Assembly: GCA_050084985.1 (NCBI GenBank)
Contig: JBITNC010000001.1
Location: 28,396,001-28,460,000, forward strand
Length of the DNA: 64,000 bases
Reading direction: 5' to 3'
DNA from: Nageia nagi
Lineage: Eukaryota > Pinophyta
Shown here: positions 56,400-64,000 of the stretch, one piece after another
Position numbering within the stretch: position 1 is the first letter of the stretch
Layout: each line of letters opens with the position of its first letter
Made by a program: the position numbers and the translations under genes
The notes under the pieces: generated by a model
What the model saw: only the letters and a program-made list of their open reading frames with translations
Database searches by the model: none
What the model was told of the DNA's origin: nothing

Positions 56400-59300
56400 A
56401 GTCTATCCATGTGCATATGATTATCTCATACATATGATGATGCAAAAGATGATGATTATGAAAATGATAGTATGTATAGTGCTTCCAAAAGTCTTTTATA
56501 TGAAGGAGTATGATTATACAAGTTACCAATAATCCTACTTTTTGATGAATTTAGAAGCCAATTATGGATGATTAGATAAAAGTTTCACTACTCTTCTAAA
56601 GCATGTAATGTTTTTTGTTTCTCAATATTTTAATTTCTATCAATTTATATATGTAATTTTTTTATTGTTTAATAATAATTTTCTTGATTTGTTCAATATT
56701 ATATGTTACTAAACAAAAAGGTGCTTCCAAGAGACAATGACATGCCTTCTTCATGCAAAAAGGCACACAAATTTTTAAAGGATGTATGGGTAGAGTTTCA
56801 TTCATATAATGCCTATATTAATTATTGCATATTATATGAAGGATCATATGAAAAATTAACTATATGTCCAAAGTGTCATGTAAATATATACCATTCAAGA
56901 ATGACATGGAATAATATTCCTCAAAATAATGTTCATAGCTTTCCAATCATTGCTAGGTTATTACAAGTGTTTTGGTATAAGTAAATTACACAATATGTGG
57001 ATTAGCATGTAAAAAATAAGAGTGAAGATGGTATTATGAATTCCTGTATATTCAAAAGAAATGAAATATATATAAAATATGTGGTCCAATAAATTCAAAT
57101 ACAAACCTCGAAGTGTCAAATTGAGTTTAGAAATTGATGGTGTCAATCCATTTTTCATACAATCATATAATTATTCATTATGGCCAATTGTTGTTTTCAA
57201 TCATAATATACCTTCATGCATGTCCATACAAATGACCTTTGATGTTGACTATCTTAGTTATTGGACCACATTAAGTGAAAAATATGAATGTTTACCTTGA
57301 ACTATTGATTAATGAATTAATACAATAATGGAATGGTATTCACCAATTATGCATCTCCTATGGATTAGTGGGTAAAGCTTGAGGAAAGTGTAGAAAAATA
57401 TTGGGAAAGAGCCTTTGAGGAAGGTACTATTGTATACCCTGATGATGTTATTATTTGTGAAGATGACTTACCCTTAGATAAAATCTAACAAAATATATGA
57501 ATATATTTATTTATTTTAAAAAATAAATATTTATAATACTTTATTTTAATTATTTTATTAATTAAATGATTAATTTTATGCATGTTTTCAGGCATGAAGA
57601 GACCATCAATATGGTATAAACTTCTATATTGGAAGGACTTATTAGTGGTATATTTATTGGATCATATGCACATTGTAAAGAATGTTGCATCTTCTTTGTA
57701 TCGATATACAACAAGCAAAGATTCAGATAATCCTAGTATGAGAAAGGACTTAAAATATACCAATACAAAGCATTCTAGGTGAATAACTCATAATTTAAAT
57801 GGATTGATGAATGTACCTAATTTCTACATATGGATTATGATCAAAGAAGAAGTGACTATGCTACAAAATGTTGTTCAAACCACTAAAACACCAGGTGGGT
57901 ATAGATCATCTTTAAGAATAGCATTCACTATTGATGGTAAAATGATATGATTAAAGTATCATGATTACCAAAAATTATTAAGGGCATTCTCATATTATAT
58001 GTCTATAAAAATCTTTAAATTCATATTAATATATATTTTATTCAAAATATAGTGATTAATATCCATCATGTAAAACTTTTGATGAATTAATTTATAGAAT
58101 ATTTTCCACTTGCAATTCATGGATGTGTGAGTTTACCTTCTAATATAAGATATGTAATTGGTTGACTATCAATGTTTCTAAGGTATCATGTCATGTTTAT
58201 TAACTAGTACTATTCTATGATGAAAATTGAATGTGTTTATTGTGGTGTTCAAATTTTAGCTACATTATATATATATGTATGTGGCATAGATAAATTGAAT
58301 AAATTATCTTTAAATTTGGAAAAGAAATACCTACTAATTTTATGGACATATAAGTGCACCTATTGATCTATCTTATAGATGATATTGAAATAACTAGTGT
58401 TGTAAGTGGTATAAACATGTTTTTTATGGAGAGATGTTTGAAAGTAATAAAAGTATTATTGTTAGATAAAAATCATGCCTATAAGGATATATAGGTGAAG
58501 GATACATTGCACAAGAATATAAATTTTATGCAAGTTAGTATATTTATTGAATCTATAATTTTTTCCCTAAAGATGTGTAATGAATACGACTTAGAAAAAT
58601 TATAAGGGGACCTTGTAGAAACAAATGGAACAATATATTCTCTTGTAGGTACATATAATTACAATATTTGAGATGTTAGTAATTTATAATAATATATATG
58701 TACATGCAATGTGGATTTAATTTAATCAATGCATATTACTAATGAGTACATATGATGACATCATGATTTCCAGATTGTGACACATGAATACAGAAACTAA
58801 TTTATCATGATGAATATGGAATATTATAAAGAGTGGATTGAATTGTACAATAGTAAAAGAAATTAAGCAAAGAATAAAGGATAGATGAAGATGCATATAA
58901 TATAGCTATTAGATTCAATAAAATAGTAATTATTATTTTATTCTTTTGCATATAATTTTTTATATTTTATAAGATTTTATTGTTAATTAATATAAATATA
59001 ATGATTGCACTAATAAAATTTTCATGTAAATATGTGTAGGCATTCTATTTTATTTACAATTTAGGCATATGGTCAATACTTCAAAATTGAAAAGAATGAT
59101 GAAAGAATAAGGACATTTGTTAAAGGAGTGATGGTTGAATTTGATCAAGAAAGTTGGACAAGTACAAAAAATACAAACTGGGTAGAGGGAAAATTATAAT
59201 ATATTGGAAAAAGCTAATAAATTATTTAATTGTATTATATGTCATTCCAATATGTAGTATTTAAATGTAAATGATTTGAAGGATAGAAGAATAACCTTGT

Positions 59301-59490
59301 ATGATGAACCTAGTGATTATCATGCTATAGAATCCACATGATATTTACTTGAAGATAAAGACCCTTATGTTTTACCACAACATTGTAGTCAAATATTTTT
59401 CATTCCATATGTACTGGATAAGAAATGGTGGTTTGTAACTAGTTGAGATCCAAGAGGAAAACATGTTGTACATCCTATTGATTAATATGA
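56400..59490 (+). pseudogene. Decayed CACTA (En/Spm) Tnp2-type transposase
   Basis: Recognisable blocks in order. An N-terminal LDKSFTTLLKH region lies at about 56480-56610. A 93-codon open segment (56703-56984) contains KKVLPRDNDMPSS, KAHKFLKDVWVEFHSYNAYI, CILYEGSYEKLTICPKCH and FPIIARLLQVFWYK. NPFFIQSYNYSLWPIVVFNH follows (57140-57215), then MKRPSIWYKLLYWKDLLVVY and LDHMHIVKNVASSLY (57595-57705). FPLAIHGCVSLP (about 58105) and LIYLIDDIEI with ERCLKVIKVLL (58355-58460) form the DUF4218-like part. DKDPYVLPQHCSQIFFIPYV (about 59360-59420) is the DUF4216-like end. The central Tnp2 part carrying a catalytic Asp pair is missing between about 57300 and 57580. Stops and shifts are many. No CACTA/TAGTG termini were found. 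Confidence 0.87.
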
Positions 59491-59741
59491 TAATTAGATA
59501 TTGTATTTTTGAACTATAGAAATATGTTTTGATGTTATCTTATGACACATTGAATATATTTAACCATAAATATATTATCATTTTGATTTTAAATGAGTTA
59601 CTTGAATTTTATATGATTTTATGTACCATTATGACATACCTACTACTTTTTGGTGATTAAAAAATATTTTTAGACATTTCTTTAAATATTTAAATTTATT
59701 GGATTAATACATATAATATATTTTAAATTAAAATATTTAAA

Positions 59742-60690
59742 TTTAAACCCTAAATCCCTAATCCCCTAAACACTAAAACATTAATACCAAAATCCTAAAC
59801 CCTTAATTAAACTATAAAATCCTAAAAGCCTAAACCCATAAACCCTAAAACCCTAAAACCTAAACCTTAAACCCTTAAACTTGTAAATACTAAAACCTTA
59901 AACCCTTAAAACATAAACCCTAAAACCCTAAACCCTAAATCCCTAAACTATAAAATACTAAACCCAAAATCCTAATCCCTAAACCCCTACAACCCTAAAC
60001 CTTAAAGCCCTAAAATCTAAATCTTTAAAACCATAAACCCTAAACCCTAATACCATAAAACCCTAAAATATTAAACCATAATACCTTAAATTTAAAATCC
60101 TAATCCTTAAACCTAAAACCCTTAATCAAACCATACATCTTAAACTTGCAAAATCCTAAACCAAGTCCTAAACCCAAAATCATAATCCCTAAACCATAAA
60201 ACCTAAACACCTAAAGCCTTGAACCCTTACAATCCTAAACTTTAAACCCCTAAAATCTTAAAATTGTAAACCCTTAAAACCTTAAATCCTAAAATCCTAA
60301 AGCCTTAAAACCCTAAAACCCAAACCCTTAAAACCATTAACCCTAAAATCCTAAACCTTAAACCCCTAAACATAAAACCTTAAACCCAAAATCCTAATTC
60401 CTAAACCCCTTAAATCCAAAACCCTAAAATTGTACCTAAACCATAACCCCTAAATCCTAAAATCTTAAACCTAAAATCTTGATCCCTAAAACCTCAACCC
60501 TAAATTCCTAAACCCTAAACCATAAAAAATTAAAATCTTAAAACCCTAAACCCTTAAAACCTAAACCCTTAAAATAATACACCTTAAAATCCTAAACTCT
60601 AAAATCCTAAAACCCTAAACCCCTAAATATAACACTCTAAACCTAAAATCCTAATCCCTAAATACTTTAAACCTACCTAAAATTGGTATG
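59742..60690. repeat. Degenerate telomere-like array, C-rich strand on plus (about 0.95 kb)
   Basis: CCCTAAA, CCCTTAAA, CCTAAAACC and related units, more often 7-9 bp with extra A than in the block at 39989. Orientation is opposite to the array at 54228-54412. Confidence 0.92.
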
Positions 60691-61800
60691 TAAATAAATT
60701 TTCATATATTTTTTCAATAAAATATTCATGGATTTTTATGCCAATTTATTTTGCTAAGTAGTTCGTAGTTGATTGAGGATGGAATATGACATGATAAGGA
60801 GATTATGATATTGCAAAGCAATAGTTAAAGTCTCTAATGAAAAGAATGATAAGTCAGATGGAGATGAGGATGAATAATCTTAGGGAAGGGATTCAATCTA
60901 TTTGAATCCATTTTATCTTATTTATCTCTACCTAAGATTGCATTGACTCCTTGAGCCAAGGTTCTTGGATGCAACTTTTGTATCAACCTATGCCAGATTT
61001 GGAGACTCTCTCAACAAGTGAGGTTATAGTTAGGGTTTGATAGAATTAATATGGATTTTATGTGAAGGATAAAACTAGTGTATATCATCCTTATGGTATA
61101 TTGATCTACCCTTTCAAGCTTTGAAATATGGATCTTATAATTTACTTAGCAATTTTAGGGCATCACCTTATGATTTCCTAATGTTGCTAAGAGAAATTTA
61201 GGTGGATGGTGATAACATTTGGTTGGAGGGATTTTAGTGGGCTATTGTATGCTCATTTTTTGGTGATGATAATTGGTGGTTTATTATTTACATTAGTATT
61301 CTTATGATGTTCTAAAGGATTAGATGCATTCCTCTATGTGGGGAAATGATGGACCCCTAGAGCTTATGTTGACCACTTCAATGGTGAGCTATGACTAGGT
61401 AAAATGATGGATACTTAGGGAAAAAATTGCTATACCTAGTTACATATAAATTCCATTCCTATAATGAGTTGGGAGAATGGTGGGATGTTTGAAAAAGTTG
61501 CACATGGGTTGGTTGAGGATCACCTATGAATATGAGAGATACATATTACATAATACAGTCTCCATAGTAAATCCACTCAAGAGCTCTAGACACTATGATC
61601 TTCATAGTAAATTTATTCAAATGTGTTAGAATTCGTGTTAGATAGACATTTATATGTAACTAGAATCTGGGTTATGGATTGCCATGAACTTCTCAAACAT
61701 CTTGAACTACATAAAATAAATAGGAAGGGATGAAAATATTTCAAATATATTTTTTACAAGATGGGTTCTTGTATAAAAATACCATTAACTTTACTATTAC
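60691..61800. other. Unassigned spacer between telomere-like arrays
   Basis: AT-rich and non-repetitive, with no recognisable gene on either strand. Its base composition is less extreme than that of the flanks. Confidence 0.4.
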
Positions 61801-62317
61801 AAAAAAAACCCTACCTAAAACCATAATCCCTAAAACCCAAAATCTTGATCCCTAGACCCTAAATCCTTAAAATCCTAATTAAACCCTAAACCTTAAAACT
61901 TTAAACCCATAAAATCCTAAACCTTTAAAATCCTAAACCCTTAAACCCTAAACCTTAAGGCCCTAAAATTGTAAATCATAAAACCCTAAAACCTTAAACC
62001 CTAAACCCATAAACCATAAGATCCTGATCCCTAAGCCCCTAAAACTTAAACTCCTAAAACCTAAACCCCTAAAATCCTAAATAAAAAATCCTAATCGCTA
62101 AAATCCTAAATCCCTAAACCTAAAATCCTAATCCCTAAACCCTTAAAACCCTAATTAAACCATAAATCTTAAAACCTTAAACCCTAATTAAACCATAAAC
62201 CCTAAAGCCCTAAATCGTAAACCATTAAACCTTAAAATCCTATAACCTTAAACCCTTAAAACCATAAACCCCTAATTAAACCATGAACCTTAAACCCTAA
62301 AACCCTAAACTCTAAAT
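61801..62317. repeat. Degenerate telomere-like array, C-rich strand on plus (about 0.5 kb)
   Basis: Same type as 59742-60690 (CCCTAAA, CCTAAAACC units). The phrase AATTAAACCATAAA recurs inside it and in the previous array, suggesting a longer composite unit. Confidence 0.9.
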
Positions 62318-62824
62318 TAGTCATCAACATCCACCTAGAACAATAAATGTATTTATTACATGTGAGAGAATGATTAACCTTTCCTTGTCATATTCAATAG
62401 AACAAAAAGATGATAAAAAAGATAAATTTGTAATAAAAGAAATTATACCACTATTATAAGTAGAGCATGCTTTTCCAAATTTGGGTATAATAAATAACCC
62501 CATATCATGATCAAGTTGTCTAGAAGAATACTTATTAGGCCAAAAATTATATTTATTCTCTAGGAGAATGCCCATAATGCTAATGTTTCCTTTAATGATC
62601 AAACTATAACCCATGCATTGAGCCTCTTTCCTTTTCATGGAAATGAATAAGCGATAGCAAAAAATGCATCCAAATTAAGCAATTCCCAATGATGGTATAA
62701 ATAATATTTAATATTGAAAGTCCCTATGGAAGTGACACAAATATAGTGAGCCCTATATATGCTCAAATATCTCATTAATTTATTCCAAATGTTGGCTTGG
62801 TATCAAGTTATGATTTTTTTATCA
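62318..62824. other. Spacer with an unrecognised 104-codon minus frame
   Basis: An open frame on minus (62324-62638) begins MKRKEAQCMGYSLIIKGN. I recognise no family, and it lies in AT-rich spacer, so it may be chance or a fragment of an old element. Confidence 0.3.
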
Positions 62825-62935
62825 CAACCCTTAACCCTTAAAACCTTAAATTATAAAACAAAAACCCTATATCCTTAAAAACCTAAAACCCTAAACCCTT
62901 AAAAATCTAAAACCATAAAACTTAAACTATTGTAA
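62825..62935. repeat. Short degenerate telomere-like array, C-rich strand on plus
   Basis: About 110 bp of CCCTTAAA/CCTAAAACC units, an outlier of the arrays to the left. Confidence 0.8.
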
Positions 62936-64000
62936 TTTTATGAAAACACGTAAATTTTTAGACCAACATCAGAATAAACCAAAGTAGTTTAATTATGGGA
63001 TATAATGTCATACTTGGCATCATTTATACCATCATATTTTAATTAAATTATATCATTAATAACATCAAAGTTGATGTTAAACAAATCAAATATTCCACCA
63101 AAAATATCATCAATATCAACATTAGTTATAACATCATTGGGCATCAAATATGATATTAGTAAATGCAAGAACAAACCATTGATGTCCTACTAATGTAGTC
63201 TTATGCTAGTTGCATTTAGAATGTTGATTACATATTCCTGATGTGCATCCCAACATTTAATGAGTTTTGTGTTGTAGTGATAATTCATAAAGAGATGATT
63301 AAGAGGCCATTATATGTGAGATATGATCTCCAAATATTACCAATATATCCTACTAATGATAGTATATAAGTAAGGTAATATTTTTTAATACAAAATTTTA
63401 TGAATAGGTCTAAAATGACCTTCAATATATAGGTTTTACGCAAAAATATTTTGTTTTAAAATTGATGAAAATGCATGCAATGAACCCAAATTACTCTTGA
63501 AAAGTTTTCTACTATGATGAACTATAGTTTTGATAAGTTTTTATCATAGGACAAGTCACCAAATAGTTGCAAAATATTTTCTAAATTTAAGGCTTTTTAT
63601 GATGACATTTTATGTAAAATTTTCTTAATATTCATCAAAATATGCAATTTCAAGCCTTGAAAAATCACCAAAGTTTCCCAATTATATTTATTTATGGTTT
63701 GGGAATTTTTTTGTAAAGCTAGATCTCACCAAATTAAACAAAATAACCTTCAAAATCTAATTTTTTTTTGCAAAAATATTTTTTTTGAAAAATAAAAATT
63801 TTCTTGATTTTCTAATGATTTCAAAGCAATATGAATTTTTATTTTTGTATAAAATTAACTCAAGAAAAAATAATATAAAACCAAGGATTTCAAATGCAAG
63901 AATCCATAAAAAGGGTGATGACTTAAAATTTACATTCTAAGGTTAATAAGACATGTCAGGTTCATTAATTTGTAGATATGTAAAGTGGTAATTGTTGTTA
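62936..64000. other. AT-rich end of the window without recognisable genes
   Basis: Poly-A and poly-T rich sequence with stops in all frames. A cluster of ATCAT/CATCA triplets lies around 63020-63150. Nothing identifiable. Confidence 0.4.

Larger units (their letters stand above)
54413..59741 (+). mobile_element. Remnant of a CACTA transposon between opposed telomere-like arrays
   Basis: The transposase at 56400-59490 and the SET gene at 55092-55976 share strand and are about 430 bp apart. The segment lies between a G-rich array on the left (ending 54412) and a C-rich array on the right (starting 59742). Terminal inverted repeats and a 3-bp target duplication are not visible, so the true borders are unknown. 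A near-repeat of TGGATATATGGACATTGTTA (about 55989 and 56041) lies between the two genes. Confidence 0.6.

Noticed and set aside
54228-59900. CACTA terminal inverted repeats at the satellite borders
   Set aside because: CACTA and TAGTG strings near 54370 and 59770 fall inside telomere-like repeat and have no inverted partner of useful length.
62324-62638. Host gene encoding a 104-residue protein on minus
   Set aside because: No family recognised, no coding bias visible, and it sits between repeat arrays; kept only as an unassigned frame.
59742-62935. Telomere-like CCCTAAA arrays as a true chromosome end
   Set aside because: Units are highly degenerate, change orientation and are surrounded by other sequence on both sides, so they are interstitial.

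Overview
This window looks like repeat-dominated nuclear DNA of a land plant with a large genome. It is AT-rich, has no intact host gene that I can recognise, and is filled with plant LTR retrotransposons of several lineages, a CACTA transposon and long degenerate blocks of the plant telomere motif (TTTAGGG/CCCTAAA). Abundant interstitial telomere-like DNA and slow decay of old elements would fit a gymnosperm, but that is inference and I cannot name a species.

Layout. 1 to about 16.5 kb: one very decayed Ty3/gypsy element of the Tat type on the minus strand (gag, protease, RT, RNase H, integrase running from about 12.8 kb down to 4.6 kb), followed by a coding-like block in antisense (about 130-2060, +) with traces of a plant mobile domain. 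16537-21936 (+): a nearly complete Ty1/copia element with a 5-bp target duplication and long gag and pol frames. 21997-28574 (-): a complete but broken chromovirus (Ty3/gypsy with chromodomain), again with a perfect target duplication. 29885-54412: a block of degenerate telomere-like repeats split by three LTR elements: copia element A (30372-38166, +), a non-autonomous gypsy-like element with 1.74-kb LTRs (40699-45511, -) and copia element B (45536-54227, -), a relative of A. About 54.8-59.5 kb (+): a decayed gene with a SET domain directly upstream of a decayed CACTA (Tnp2-type) transposase. 59742-64000: more telomere-like arrays separated by unassigned AT-rich DNA.

How the parts relate. 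The elements are mostly independent insertions whose relative ages can be read from LTR divergence. By eye, copia B is youngest (15 mismatches in 491 bp), followed by the 16.5-kb copia, the chromovirus, copia A and the non-autonomous gypsy-like element. Breaks are dominated by C-to-T and G-to-A changes (Gln codons to TAG, Trp to stop, catalytic Glu to Lys), as expected for long-methylated DNA.

The most unusual items are: a host Ariadne-type E3 ubiquitin ligase fragment inside the leader of copia B; the SET-domain gene lying beside the CACTA transposase; and three unrelated insertions into one telomere-like satellite, all with the same orientation relative to its C-rich strand.
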